Origin: Hypomyces perniciosus
Taxonomy: Eukaryota; Ascomycota; Sordariomycetes; Hypocreales; Hypocreaceae
NCBI GenBank assembly: GCA_008477525.1
Contig: SPDT01000009.1
Coordinates: 62,001-126,000, forward strand
Direction of reading: 5' to 3'
DNA length: 64,000 bases
Position numbers and translations under genes: made by a program. Shown here piece by piece: positions 11,298 through 22,082 of this stretch (the first letter of the stretch is position 1; the number at the start of each line of letters is the position of its first letter). The notes below the pieces were generated by a model that worked only from the letters and a program-made list of their open reading frames with translations, did no database searches and was not told the origin of the DNA.

Positions 11298-11870
11298 TAG
11301 CGGCAATAAACCTATAATTTTACTATAACTAAAGGCTTAATATAGCTAAACTATTGCAGCTATACTAGTAAACCAGCTTTAGCCACTTTAAAATAAACTA
11401 GTAGTATTTATTTATTTTATATTAATCTTATTTATAAATTATTAATTTAACTCTTTATATTATAATATTAATATAAATAAGTAAATTTCAAGTCCTGTTT
11501 ATATTGTTAAGTAAATGCAAGCCCTTTTTTTAACCTATTATGCAGGACTCTTTAACTTTAAGGGATAAGATTCTTTAACCCCAGGGGGTAAAAGTGTTTA
11601 CCCCCAGGGTATAAGATTCTTCAACCCTAGGGGACAATACTCTTCAACCCCAAGGTACAAGATTCTTTAACCCCAGGGGATAAGGTTATAAAAGCCAAAA
11701 ACCTAGGCCTAACCATATAGCTAAGCAGGAGGTTAGCCTTAACTATTCACTATGGCTGATAATCTAATTCTACCAACTCCACTCTGTCGTCGACGTACTT
11801 TTGCACAATGCCTTGTAAATCCCGCCGTATACGAGCGGACGCCGAAACTATGTTCATTAGTCAGTAGTCA
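11298..11870. repeat. Dispersed AT-rich repeat, copy 2, with short 23-bp minisatellite
   Basis: About 11340-11530 and 11687-11750 match the left and right flanks of the repeat at 1-680. Between them are about six diverged 23-bp units (11540-11685). The rest, up to the ferric reductase relic, shows no gene. Confidence 0.75.
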
Positions 11871-13453
11871 CTAAAGCGTGGGAGTAGACTTGCCTGTAAC
11901 GATTCTGTCTCCTCGCGTGGAGGCTTCCTCCTGTACCCGTTTAATGTACTTACCCGTCACTTCGCTACTTACTATAGAATACCAATCGGGCAATCCCTTG
12001 ATGACTTTCGCTCGACGACTCAGTTTCCTCTCGTTGTCCACGTTTTCGACATACAGGGGATATTTGTAGAATCTATGCCCCGATTAGTATGGATCTGGGT
12101 ATGGGGGACTTTACTTACATAACCGTCATCAAGTGTGTCGTCGTTAAGCGCGTTATTCAATAAAGGCTGGATTGCCATTGCCAGATCTGCAAATGTGTGA
12201 CAAGCGTCCGTAGACATTACAATATGGCTTACCTAGTGTCCTCAGCTCCCAAATAAGGTGTATTCGACGAGATCGGGCTTTGCGGCTATTGTATTCGTGC
12301 AATAGCTGCTTGAGGTAGGGTAATTTCGCCGCGATCCCATATCCGCTAGCGACCATGAGCACGACCTCATAGTCACCGACTGGGACACTATTGCCGTGCG
12401 GCCCGCTAAAGAGTGCGCGATAGTGATCTTGCCGCGCCCGGCTGCGATGGAGGAGCTGCCCAGTGAACCCCGTTCGAGGCTCAATCAACAAGTCTAATGT
12501 ATCGAGAGGGGCATCAGACCAGTTTGCGACCACGAAAGGATGGTACTGGACCAGAGACCGGACGCTGGTCGACGGCACGAACAGCCAGAGGCTGATGTAC
12601 TGGCCAGCCTTCACTCGGATCGGACGAGAAAGCATCACTCTGGCGAGCACAGTGCCTTTCGAGTGTATAACATCAGCGCGAGGGAGTTTGGTACGAAACA
12701 TGCCGTTGCGATAGACTATGAGGGCACAGAGAAGCACAACGGGCACGCCGGCGCTTCCGACGAGCGTATATATGTAGAATCGGGGGAGCCGGGGCTGTGA
12801 GGCGACGTGCACCTATATGCCGTATACCGAAACGACCGCGAGACATTGATGAGCATGGAGAAACGCCTCGTACCACCTGTTTCTTAGAATAGGTAGGCAA
12901 ATAACGACAGAGAGAACAATACAGGCGGCTCCCTGTAACGCCACGATGAGTCCTTAGCGGCCATTATTATATGTAGAATGAGACTTACCACGACTGCCTA
13001 TGTATTCTCTGCCTTGCCCACAGCGAATAAAGACCGTGAAAAGGCAAACGCAGTAACGTGAAATATAAGTAATAAGGCCGCCATAACGCCCACAGAGCCG
13101 TGGAGCCTGCGAACTACGCGCCACCGCAGCCCAAGCGTATTGGTCAGTCCGTCAAGGTGTGGTGTTATGAACAAGAAGATGAGGTTAGCGACACACAAAT
13201 TTGCTGCTCGTTGCCCCGCTGTATTGAGGGAAGGGATTCTGAAGTACACCCAGGATGCATTGAGCCCGAAGTATATAAGTTCTGCTAAGATATCCGCTCG
13301 ACTCCATTGCACATTGAAACGTCGACTACGGACGACTGGTTGGTACGATAAATGCTTCAATAGAGGTTTGCGTACAAATGCTGCACAAGCGTTTATGTTA
13401 AACCTAAAACGATAACCTAGAATCCTTATAATTGGCATGATTGTAATTGACAT
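11871..13453 (-). pseudogene. Ferric/cupric reductase-like (FRE/NOX family) pseudogene
   Basis: The minus strand encodes a ferric-reductase transmembrane domain (13453 to about 12990), with one haem-histidine pair in RRLHGSVGVMAALLLIFHV. After a GTAAGT intron the domain continues with HAHQCLAVVSVYGI, then a stop, then VHV, which holds the second histidine pair. The FAD-binding (YHPFVVANWSDAP) and NADPH-binding (VLMVASGYGIAAKLPYLK) regions follow to about 12240. Two further introns lead to the stop at 11871. Members of this family move electrons across the plasma membrane to reduce Fe(III) or Cu(II). Two in-frame TAG codons, one just before the first intron (CAG expected) and one between the paired histidines (TGG expected), are RIP-type changes. 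The N-terminal signal and first helix typical of fungal FREs are also missing, so I call it dead. Confidence 0.82.
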
Positions 13454-14976
13454 TTCCTCAGCACTACGGAGTAAACTTAGTCATGTTTGAGAATCTTTAC
13501 CACTAAACTTATTCATGTTAGGGAGTCTTATCGCATTAATTGATCCCCTCACAAGGATCCCTCGTGGTCCACGAAGATAGGATTCTGGATCTTCAAGAAA
13601 TGTATAAGAAGGCGCCATGCCTATCTTCGCACCCTCTGAATCAAAACATCTAGCCCTTTGACTTTGATACGTTTTGAGACTTTATCTACTTAGTGTAAAG
13701 TATAAAGGCCGAACAGCATTATATCGTCCTCTCACTGTATGCCATTGCCCACTGCATCTCCGACCAGCTTTAAAGGACTGCCCAGAATTTAAGAGCATAC
13801 AATTAAGATCCAATATGCAAGTCTGCGCTCGAAATATGGAAAGATTTGCGAGAACGAGAAGCAGACGGAGGAGGCGCCGAGAACAGCTTTTAATATTCTG
13901 GGCGGCTCGAGGTCTTGTGGCCGCGTACATCGTATTAATAGTGGATACAGACATTCAGTTCTTTGAGAGGTTGACTTCCGGCGGCGATCTTTGTATATAG
14001 AGTCACTCAATTTACTATGAAATTTACCACCTTTGGCGCATTTCATAATAACCCGAGTTAGATGCGTTGCATTAGGCTTTTTCTTCCAGATGATAATACT
14101 ATAGCCAGTAAGCGCGGGCAGCGTCGTCAACAGTGGCACGGGCGGCCTCGAGACTATCATACGGTAGCTTAAAAAGCGACTCCATGATGATAGCGGCGTT
14201 GGTGGTTATAAGGGCTGATTTCGGGCTTCAATTTAGTGGTCGTTGCTAGGAAAATGAGTTATCTACATGACGGATGTAGGCTAGACACACGCGCCGTGTT
14301 ACATAGCTAAATTACGCGTAGAGCGCCGGTGCCGACGTCCAAGGGACTCTAGCCACAAGGCCCAATTTTCTGGGGTGCTCACTACTCAATCCTTTCTGAA
14401 ATTAAAGTAACCACAATCCCAACCAGTGAAGACCAATGCAATGTAGTTTACTTAGCTGGTCCTTGTAAGCGTTATAGTAGATTCAACACGTAGTCAATAC
14501 TAGACGCCTCACCCTCCGAGATTAAGCTAACATTCTCAAGATCAATATTTACAAAATCTCCAGCCCATCACGCAAACCTCTCCTTTCGCCAAGTTTCCCC
14601 GACCGTAACCATGGTCCGCTGTGTCGCAACAACGACTGCGATATATCCAATGGCATCCGGGATAGAGCTGCCGCAATTGTCAGCAAGCTCACATTAAAGG
14701 AAAAGAGCTACATATTAGCAGCAGGGTGTCTGGAAGGTCCCGACTCTGACTTCCAGCATACCAATAGCCAAACGAAGCCCTCTATAGCCTTGCAATAAGC
14801 ACCAGGGTGAAAATTCGCGCTCAGCCATAATTTGCTACACTAGTACACGACAGTCATCAAGGGCGTCCGAAGGAAAATTGCATTCAACTCAATATCTCAC
14901 GAACTAATCGAATTCTAATAGCCCATTTCATTGAAAGAAAAAGACTAAAAAGTTATCTAAGCTTTCGTATAGATAG
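13454..14976. other. No gene recognised
   Basis: Several 90-125-codon frames exist on both strands (for example minus 13789-14160), but none has a recognisable domain, signal peptide or splice-consistent partner. Composition is intermediate. It could contain decayed upstream exons of the ferric reductase relic, but I cannot show that. Confidence 0.35.
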
Positions 14977-15262
14977 TATCAATCACAGATCAACAGTATG
15001 AGGGCTCATTTGCAGATGCATAAAATGATAGAATTCGACACTCTTGCTGATCCCAAGTTAGGTGGGAAAAGCTGCTGCTTAAATACATGAAACTTGCTAA
15101 CTAATTGATCATGACCACCCGGGTCTAGGAAATCTAGCTGTCATGATATCGTCATTGACTTACGGATCCGGCTGTTGTTGCAAGCTAGTTGGGAATCAAG
15201 GAATGTTCGTTGGAATGAAAGAATGTGCCGTGATGTGGAACTATCCGTTACTGAGGTTGACA
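14977..15262 (+). mobile_element. Solo LTR of family C (286 bp)
   Basis: It begins TATCAATCAC, an apparent transition-mutated TGTCAACC, and ends GGTTGACA. It is flanked by a perfect 5-bp duplication, GATAG (14972-14976 and 15263-15267). Other copies are at 36097-36380 (inverted) and 52537-52826. Confidence 0.88.
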
Positions 15263-15364
15263 GATAGAGCGGCCTTGTCGCTCTAGCAACGAGGATTTGC
15301 AGCCGAGACCTACAGGGCCTTGTTCCGTGGCACGGTTGTAGGGGTATTTATTTGTTGCCGCCTA

Positions 15365-15754
15365 TTAGAAAACTTGGTCCATGTCGTGATTCGTGTGTCC
15401 TTGACCCTGTCCAGCGCTGCAACACACTGATTTGATCGAGGTCATGCCGCTACCAGGATTGAAGCATCCGGCAGTCGACCCAATGGTCAAGTGGATTTGA
15501 CCACCGTTGCCACTACAGCCTTGGCCATCCCAGGCCCAACACGGCTCGCCACCCGGCAAATCCCTCACCCAGACCGAGGGGTAGGACAATGGCTGTGGTG
15601 CGCTTACAACAGTTGGAATGAGTGCAATATTGTCGTCGTGCCCCGAGGCAAGAATCCCATTCTGGCAAGATCGGCCGTTGTAAAAGTCCACTGACAGGCT
15701 GTAAACTGATGAGGCTGTGCCCAGCACGGCAATAGAAAAGATAGCTGTTCGCAT
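15365..15754 (-). CDS. Small secreted six-cysteine protein (effector-like)
   Basis: A single uninterrupted 129-codon frame opens with a typical signal peptide (about residues 1-19, MRTAIFSIAVLGTASSVYS). The mature chain is about 110 residues with six cysteines at positions 30, 72, 80, 97, 111 and 112, including a vicinal CC near the C-terminus, and is rich in Gly, Ser and Asn. Cysteine content, size and a signal peptide fit the broad class of fungal small secreted proteins, which act in the apoplast or on competing microbes. I recognise no specific family. It lies about 100 bp beyond a solo LTR (its 3' end faces the LTR) in a transposon-rich region. It contains no RIP-type stops. Single-exon structure and the start context support a real gene. 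Confidence 0.75.
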   Translation of the reverse strand: MRTAIFSIAVLGTASSVYSLSVDFYNGRSCQNGILASGHDDNIALIPTVVSAPQPLSYPSVWVRDLPGGEPCWAWDGQGCSGNGGQIHLTIGSTAGCFNPGSGMTSIKSVCCSAGQGQGHTNHDMDQVF

Positions 15755-16096
15755 ATTGTTCTAGTATATTGTGAGATAAGTGAAGTATTAAGGGGCTGTG
15801 TAAACTTACTATTGATTGCGGTTAAGAAATGTTTATACTTGTAGACCAGTGAGGTAATATAAGGCAGTGTGATGGAGAGTGAAATAAAACACTACTTAGT
15901 GGATGATATCTTTAATATATAGTTTTTTTGCAAGTGATTACCCGCCTTCTAGCCGCCAGTCTTAATTGGTGCAATTAATCTCGCCCTTTCCATTTAATCT
16001 ATACTAAAAAGCCGCTGAAGTGTGCTCACAATAAAGCTGGGTCAAGCATATTCCGTCTAAAATGGGATTAACACTCGTCCAACTATTCTACGCCAA
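15755..16096. other. Upstream region of the secreted-protein gene
   Basis: No gene is seen. The first part should hold the promoter of the minus-strand gene at 15365-15754; AT-rich repeat begins further right. Confidence 0.35.
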
Positions 16097-16870
16097 TAAT
16101 GCAACTAGTACTGATTACTGAATAACCGAAATGCTTTAGCAACTTAAGGTCTCATATAATATAACTAGTGCTGATTTTATTACTGTAATAAGCTATAATA
16201 TTCAACCATTTACTGAGTACTGGTTTATATGGGAAACTATACTTCGAGGGGTCTTAGGATAGGATATTTTGAAGGAATGAGGCTTAAGGCTAGTGAAAGC
16301 CGCATTAACTGCCGACAGAGAAACATAACCACTTTTTCCGGAGGCTTATCAGTGAAAGGAGTATGTTACTATATACCTTGCCCATCTGAAACCAAGCTTA
16401 GCTAGCCTAAGATAACTCATGGCTTAAAGCCTCTAAGCTAGTGGAGTTTCTGTAAAGTATTACCTATTATTTGAACTACTAATGATAAGTTGCGGTGCCA
16501 CTACATTAGACTATCGTTGGCCTACAACCCCCCTTCCCTGACCCCAATCCGAGTAAGCCATAGTCTAGAAACGTTATACGAGACTTAGTATCATAGGAAA
16601 CAGCAGACACCTGGTCCGGTCTCTATATGTCCAGTCTCTATATGTCCCGGCCCGATCTCTACTTCCTATCTAGTAAAGGGCGTCATCTTATCAGACAATT
16701 CGACGAGGTCGAGTCATTGTCTTACATCGCCATGGCATAACTAACCCTACTTGTCAGCGTGGGTATGTTCGGTTTATGTAGCTTCTTCAGATCAGCCGTG
16801 AAGATGAACTCTGTGCATGTACACTTACACTTCTATCACTACTCCATATAGGAAGAAATTACTACCTTAA
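16097..16870. repeat. Dispersed repeat block (partners at 2196-2282 and 2940-3530)
   Basis: 16097-16185 is a direct copy of 2196-2282, whereas 16275-16870 is an inverted copy of 2940-3530. The same two blocks therefore occur at both loci in different relative orientation, which implies an internal inversion or separate insertions. No protein is encoded. Confidence 0.7.
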
Positions 16871-17159
16871 ACGCATTATAAGTATAACCCCGCTTTATGC
16901 AAGTAGTATATTTTAAAGACTTCTTAAATATTATATATTTTAAGTTATGCGATAAATAATAAAAATAAGGTATAATATCCTAACTAAAGTAAAGGATAGA
17001 TTTAGAAAAATAAAGATATTTTTAGGTCTTTTTAGATTTAATAGCGCAACTAAATATATTATAAGTATAGTTGAAAGGAAAATAAAGTTAAAGAGGTATA
17101 AATATATAATAGGCATTATAATAGGTTTTAAGGATAAAATTAATAGGAGGGGGATATTA
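16871..17159 (+). mobile_element. 3' internal end of RIP-degraded LTR retrotransposon
   Basis: AT-rich sequence related to 10160-10477, ending in the purine run taataggaggggga immediately before an LTR. This is the equivalent polypurine-tract position. Confidence 0.6.
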
Positions 17160-17528
17160 TATTATAACCCTGTATATAAGTATATATAAGCCTAGGTAAA
17201 TTATAGACTAACGGGCTAATTAGGGTTGGATTATATAGGCATAATAGACTTATAGTGTAAGCTAAGGGATTACCTGTAAGCTATAAGGATTACCAGTGAT
17301 TTATTTATAATACCTATACTCCCTGTAAATTTCCTTTATATATATAACTAGCTTATTACTCTTTAATATAGTTACTTAAACAGTCGTTAACAATTGCATT
17401 TACTAGAACCCACTAGTTTTATAGAATTGTAACTATACTACCCTATTTAGTATTTATCCCTGGCTTCTCTGCCAACATAAACCTATAAACCTTAGTTTAT
17501 CCCTTAGGAATCTACCCGGATCGTTACA
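17160..17528 (+). mobile_element. RIP-degraded family-A LTR
   Basis: The start TATTATAACCC corresponds to TGTCACGACCC and the end GGATCGTTACA to GGATCGTCACA. It follows the polypurine tract, so it is the 3' LTR of a dead element whose other parts are missing or unrecognisable. Confidence 0.75.
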
Positions 17529-17665
17529 GTCCTATCCTTAATAAAGAGGTAAAGTAAAGGGTAAAGTATTAAAGTTATTAAAAGAGGATACTGTGGCGGA
17601 TATAATTGCAATATTATTTAAGATTTTCAGTAGCTTTTTAAATAAAAGTTATTAATATATAATAA

Positions 17666-17858
17666 TTTAAGTTAATTCTTAAAGGATAAACCAAGGTTTA
17701 TAGGTTTATATTAATAAAGAGGATAAGGATAAATATTAAGCAGGGTAATATAGTTACAATTTTATAGAACTAGTAGGTTTTAGTAAATATAATTGTTAAT
17801 AACTATTTAAGTATCTATATTAAAGGAGTAATAAGCCAGTTATATAACCTTGCAGGTC
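17666..17858 (-). mobile_element. Partial family-A LTR, inverted and RIP-degraded
   Basis: The reverse complement aligns with the terminal half of the family-A LTR (the block equivalent to about 45215-45400). It breaks off at 17858. Confidence 0.65.
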
Positions 17859-18139
17859 AGGTTATAATACTTAAGCCTAAGCCTGGAAAAACTACTTTAA
17901 TTAAGCCTAGCTATAAATATAGCTTCTAGCCTATCCCTTCCTTTCCTTTCCTATTTCCTATTTTTCTTACTTATTTGATTTTTATTTTTTTTAATATATT
18001 TCTATTTACCCTCTTTATCTATTTCCTTATTTATTTATCTCTATTTACTTACCCTCTTTATCTATCTCTTTACTTACCTACCCTCTTTATCTACTTTCTT
18101 TACTATAGTCTTAAATATATTTAAATAGCTAGATAACAC
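17859..18139. repeat. Pyrimidine-rich low-complexity tract
   Basis: Imperfect repeats of a ctctttatctattt type run from about 17930 to 18120. No gene is seen. Confidence 0.6.
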
Positions 18140-18154
18140 TAAGGCAAAATAGCT

Positions 18155-18946
18155 CCTCTTCCTGGACAACTCGTCAGTTGTCGACGGGTTGCTTGGCAAG
18201 CCCCCCCCTCCTTGCAAGGGGCGTACATACGCTTCCAGAAACTAGCACAGAGCATCTCACCCTGCAGGACCTTCGTCTCGTGGGTTCCAGGAGATGAAGA
18301 CATCATGGGCAACGAACAAGCCGACCGTTTGGCTAAACAAGGCGCGGCCCTCCCCTCCGCGCCACAGAACTGGGCTACAATCACACATATCAGAAGATGG
18401 ACTAAAGAAGAAGTTGCGGAGGTGAGGGAGCGAGACTGGCTCGGCAAGACCCCGGAGGGCTACGAACGATGGGGGCTCGGGGCCCCAGCTTCCCCCCCGG
18501 AGCTCAAACTCCCACGCCCCATCCTCCACAGGCTTCTAGCGGAAAGATCGGGACATGGGGACTTCCAGGAATACCACGAACGCTTCGGGCATGACAGAGA
18601 GTCTGTCTGCAAGTGCGGCGAACCAAGGAGACAAGGCCACTTCGCGGAGTGTAGGATGGTTAGGCCCTTCCTTCCAGACATCCCCCCAGGAGAAACCCCC
18701 CTCTCTTACCTACTCGGACCTACAGGAAGCAAGGCCTTCCAGAAACTAGTGGAGGAAGCGGATCCTTATGGCCCTCCCCCGGCGGAAACAGATTGACACC
18801 ACCCAGACTGACCCTTTTTCTTTTGTAAATTGAAACTCAGCGAACAGCGGCGCAAGCCGCCGGCTCCTGACGTCCTATTGCCCACAAGGGATTTGTGTGA
18901 CTAGTTTACTTAGTGGACGTAAATAATAAAACAAACAAACAAACAA
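18155..18946 (+). mobile_element. 5'-truncated Tad1-like LINE with RNase H end, recently inserted
   Basis: The fragment encodes the C-terminal part of a fungal LINE ORF2: the end of an RNase H domain (SWVPGDEDIMGNEQADRLAK) followed by the usual cysteine cluster (CKCGEPRRQGHFAEC), with a stop at about 18796. It ends in a tail of aataataaaacaaacaaac type. A perfect 15-bp duplication (taaggcaaaatagct) flanks it at 18140-18154 and 18947-18961, the signature of target-primed reverse transcription. The sequence is GC-rich with an open frame across the coding part, so it has escaped RIP and is probably young. Confidence 0.93.
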
Positions 18947-18989
18947 TAAGGCAAAATAGCTTGGGCAGCCAAATATAGCTTAACTAAAC

Positions 18990-19080
18990 CCAATGCCTTA
19001 GCCTATCTTTTACCCTATCTCTTACCCTATCTCTCACCCTGTCTCTCACCCTATCTCTTACCCTATCTTTCACCCTTTCC
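18990..19080. repeat. 12-bp minisatellite (accctatctctt)
   Basis: About seven tandem units of accctatctctt and one-base variants lie just upstream of the secreted-protein promoter. Confidence 0.85.
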
Positions 19081-19127
19081 CCTAAATCCGTTGCGTGCGC
19101 TCAGCTAGCCTCGCCATGTGTCCTGAC

Positions 19128-19142
19128 TCCTGTATTTATACT
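19128..19142 (+). promoter_or_regulatory. Possible TATA element
   Basis: The sequence tgtatttatactc lies about 160 bp upstream of ATG 19301 and is the only TATA-like site near that gene. Confidence 0.35.
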
Positions 19143-19300
19143 CAACTTCTCCCCGAATGACAACCCCTTCTTTTCTCTTTAGCTTAGTATTCTTGAATAT
19201 AAGGCTACCTTATTCGTCACCTGATCGCGCCCCCTGTGCCGGTAAAAAAAAAACCCCCAACAACCAACCACTCTTTACGCTCATCCAAACTCTATTAAAT

Positions 19301-19840
19301 ATGCTTCGACAAGTCGCAATAATTTGTCTTTGTGCCGCACTGGCGGCGTGTTCAGCAATCGAGGACGGGACGGCATGGCGGGTGCCGACTAAAGCGTATA
19401 GCAAGCTATTGGAGGTGGACCACCAGGTATACCCAAATGGATCAACGATTGACGGAAGCGGCGAGGCGAGAACGCTCATTATAATCGACGGTCAGCTGCG
19501 CGGGTTCACTAAAGAAGCTCTGAAGCCATACCTCGAACTTGCGCCATTGGACATACCGGTACATAACGAAACGATGAAACTGAACAAACGTGGCCCAGCT
19601 ATCACCTTTTACCAAGACCCTACAGGGTTCGCTTTCTGCTCTAGTAGTAGCAGCTTTTTCTCACAGAAGTGCTACCCGATGGGCGGCAACATTATCGCTA
19701 TAGGGCCACTCTCAGGATCAGGGACACTGCAGGTGAACTTCTACGTCGACAGTGCATGCAGTAACTACCTCGGGACGTGGTACCTGAGTACTTGCAGCGA
19801 TTGGCAGGACAACGGTGGATCGGTGTGGACTCAGTACTGA
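19301..19840 (+). CDS. Pre-pro secreted protein with Kex2 site
   Basis: The single-exon product from ATG 19301 is 179 residues. I prefer this start to an in-frame ATG at 19157 because it opens directly with a signal peptide (MLRQVAIICLCAALAACSA). A pro-region of about 75 residues ends at a Lys-Arg pair (residues 96-97), a likely Kex2 cleavage site. The mature part would be about 82 residues with four main cysteines, and it starts GPAITFYQD. Its alternating aromatic/glycine pattern (ITFYQDPTGF early and VNFYVD later) vaguely recalls small beta/gamma-crystallin-like secreted proteins, some of which have antimicrobial activity. That comparison is an impression, not an assignment. It lies between a LINE insertion and a gypsy remnant, is not RIP-mutated and appears intact. 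Confidence 0.72.
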   Translation: MLRQVAIICLCAALAACSAIEDGTAWRVPTKAYSKLLEVDHQVYPNGSTIDGSGEARTLIIIDGQLRGFTKEALKPYLELAPLDIPVHNETMKLNKRGPAITFYQDPTGFAFCSSSSSFFSQKCYPMGGNIIAIGPLSGSGTLQVNFYVDSACSNYLGTWYLSTCSDWQDNGGSVWTQY

Positions 19841-19879
19841 GGTGTGGGGGATAAAAGGGAGGTGGAGGATACAAAGGCA

Positions 19880-20452
19880 AGAGTGCCTCAATATTTCGAG
19901 TATTGATTTGAGTCAGTTAGTTGGTGGACCCCAGTTTCTAGTTCATAGTACTATATCGCGCAACGGATACGGTATTAAACTTCGAGCCTTAGCTGACTCT
20001 GGAGCAAACGGTTTTTGTTTTGTGAACTTATCCTTCATCCCGCAGATCACTAGCTTCCTTCAGTTAAAGACGACCCCCCTAAAATCCCCCTATCCCTGTG
20101 AAAGGATTTAATGGGAAGCCTAGTGAGCCCGTACGGGAAATTGTTACTGTCCACCTTGCGGTCGAAGGCCGCCGGACGTACAATATCCCCCTCTTGATCA
20201 CTAACCTCGGCAACCATGACTTAATTATCGGCCGCAAATTCCTTGAACACTACGACGTGTGGCTCGATATCAAGAACCGAACCTTAGTCTGGCCCGAGGA
20301 CCACCCCTGAACCCCGTCTTTTTCCAAGAACATCCTAACAACAATCCCGAATATCTACCCCCCCCCGGTGGACCCCGACTATCAGGCGGACGCGGTCCGT
20401 AGAGACGAAGCTCTTGGCCGCGAAACCCAGGCAGAGCTCCCTGGGCAGTAAC
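19880..20452 (+). pseudogene. Ty3/gypsy-type aspartic protease remnant
   Basis: The plus strand encodes a retropepsin-like domain: the catalytic D-S-G motif in LRALADSGANGF (about 19990-20025), then after a frameshift near 20085 a strand-rich segment ending in NHDLIIGRKFLEHYDVWLD, with the second ILG-type motif. The following TLVWPEDHP is typical of gypsy Pol between protease and reverse transcriptase. A stop at 20308 and the lack of reverse transcriptase, RNase H or integrase show it is a fragment. It is GC-balanced rather than AT-rich, so it is not strongly RIP-mutated. It begins about 40 bp after the secreted-protein gene. Confidence 0.8.
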
Positions 20453-20780
20453 GATGATGCTGCTAGCTTCTATAGCAGCTATTAGTTCAGCAGTTTATGT
20501 CACGGAGACGTATGGAGGGTGAAAAGAGCTGTGTAACTTGTGGTTTCCCTTTACTCATTTGGCTTATGGCCGATGTCACACAACAACGATAAGGAATGGT
20601 GGGTGACAACTATCAAAGATGCCTTTGAAATCAAGCAATTGAAGAATCTTGTTCTAGCTAATTGAACGGACATACTGACTGTTTAAATACATAGAGATCG
20701 GCGGTGATAATAGAGATTAGAGCCGATTGACAATCTGGTACATGACTAAGACTTGCGTGCAACAGCTGACATAGATTAGG
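20453..20780 (+). repeat. Left arm of an inverted pair with 21690-21985
   Basis: From about 20575 the sequence matches the reverse complement of 21690-21985. A coding-like stretch ending DAFEIKQLKNL in this arm matches DAFGIRQLKNL in the other, followed by shared flanking DNA with a ttaaatac box. Both look like copies of the 3' end of an unknown gene. Confidence 0.6.
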
Positions 20781-20829
20781 GCTTATCACCTGCGGAAAGG
20801 CAGGGAGAGGGAAGATTGTCTAAGTCGCC

Positions 20830-21360
20830 GAGTTGGCATTGTTTAGCGAACCAGGGCTACATCGGCCGGGGCCACCGTGTCAAATCAGAAGTAGCTCCCT
20901 CCACCGGGAAGTAAGTCGGGGCCGGAGTAGCTGTCACCTTACGACGCGGGCTCAATAGCTTCAGTACTTCATCTGGCCGATGTGGCCTACCACGGAATCT
21001 TCTTTCGCTGAACTCGAAGTGGAGCAGCCGTTTGGAATACTTAGATGAAGGGGCCATGGATGGAGGAGTTGGGATAGCTATCTGGGCGGGTCGCCGACGC
21101 CGACACCCCGCCCCGGCGCCCCCATGCCGAAAGTGATGAAACCCGCTTTGAGAGTCCGGCCAGTTCTGTGGCTATGCCAGCATTGAGTCTCTCGCGGGTA
21201 AGCCTATTATTCATGATCTTGTGGGGGCGTGATCGCCGGCGTTCGGGCGCATGGTTCAGTCGGAGACCCTCTTCTTTTAGCCCGAGAACTATATTTTATG
21301 CCCCCGGGCTGCCTAGGCCCTCCGCCATCAACAGGGTTTCTATCCGACAGTAACCATTCA
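20830..21360 (-). repeat. Repeat block shared with 57480-57950
   Basis: Read on the minus strand, 20850-21200 aligns with the plus strand at 57560-57920, including the gtcggcgacccgcc region and the segment starting atggcccc. A 66-codon minus frame (20857-21057) is open here but broken in the other copy. I cannot tell whether the block was a gene or a mobile-element part. Confidence 0.55.
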
Positions 21361-21689
21361 TGCACATCCTAATCTTGGGTCTTCGTATCGGCCGTCACCG
21401 CCGAACTATGTCCTATCTACCATTTACGACGGAGAGTAAGCACTACCTTCGCACGTCTCTTAGAGGTTAATGCAATTGTATTGAAATATAAAACGGTATA
21501 CTCCCCGTCTATGGGTGCCTTAAGACAAGTCAGTAACCTGGGCTGGGAGATGCCACGGAAACTTCGATGGCAATCTCCGGCACCAACGCATCGAAACCAG
21601 CGCCTCTACCAATTGACATACAAGACTAAAATCCAACTTCGGCGAGAAGTTTGTGGGCTTGTGTAAAAGATTCCTGTGCACTGTGATGA
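21361..21689. other. No gene seen
   Basis: Spacer inside the inverted pair, with two short overlapping frames that carry no recognisable features. Confidence 0.35.
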
Positions 21690-21985
21690 AGATTAATGAC
21701 GTGGCCAGTATCCGCCGTGTTGTAATAGCCAAGCTTGCTCGCCACTTGGAAATATGCTGTTGCACGCAAGTCTTAGTCAGTTTCCAGATGTTCATTTTAA
21801 TCCTCCCTTCAGCTATCCCTTCAGCCGGCTCTAATCTCTATTATCGCCGCCGACCTCGTGTATTTAAATAGCAGCTATTCCGATCAATTAGTTAGAAATC
21901 AAGATTCTTCAATTGCCTGATTCCGAAGGCATCTTCGTGTTCATCGCCTGCTACCAATTGATCGCTATGGTGTGACAAATAGTAC
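21690..21985 (-). repeat. Right arm of the inverted pair with 20575-20780
   Basis: On the minus strand it carries the end of an open frame (stop about 21892) whose C-terminus, DAFGIRQLKNLDF, parallels the left arm, then the shared ttaaatac box. The frame runs upstream through 22080, overlapping the 3' end of the neighbouring secreted-protein gene in another phase. Confidence 0.6.
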
Positions 21986-22082
21986 ATTTCCCATGCTCTC
22001 TTATACTCCGCTATCCTCCATCCAGCTCGTAACCAAGACCCTAACGCATTGCCATCAGGGGCTTCATCACGTAGGTGCAGGT

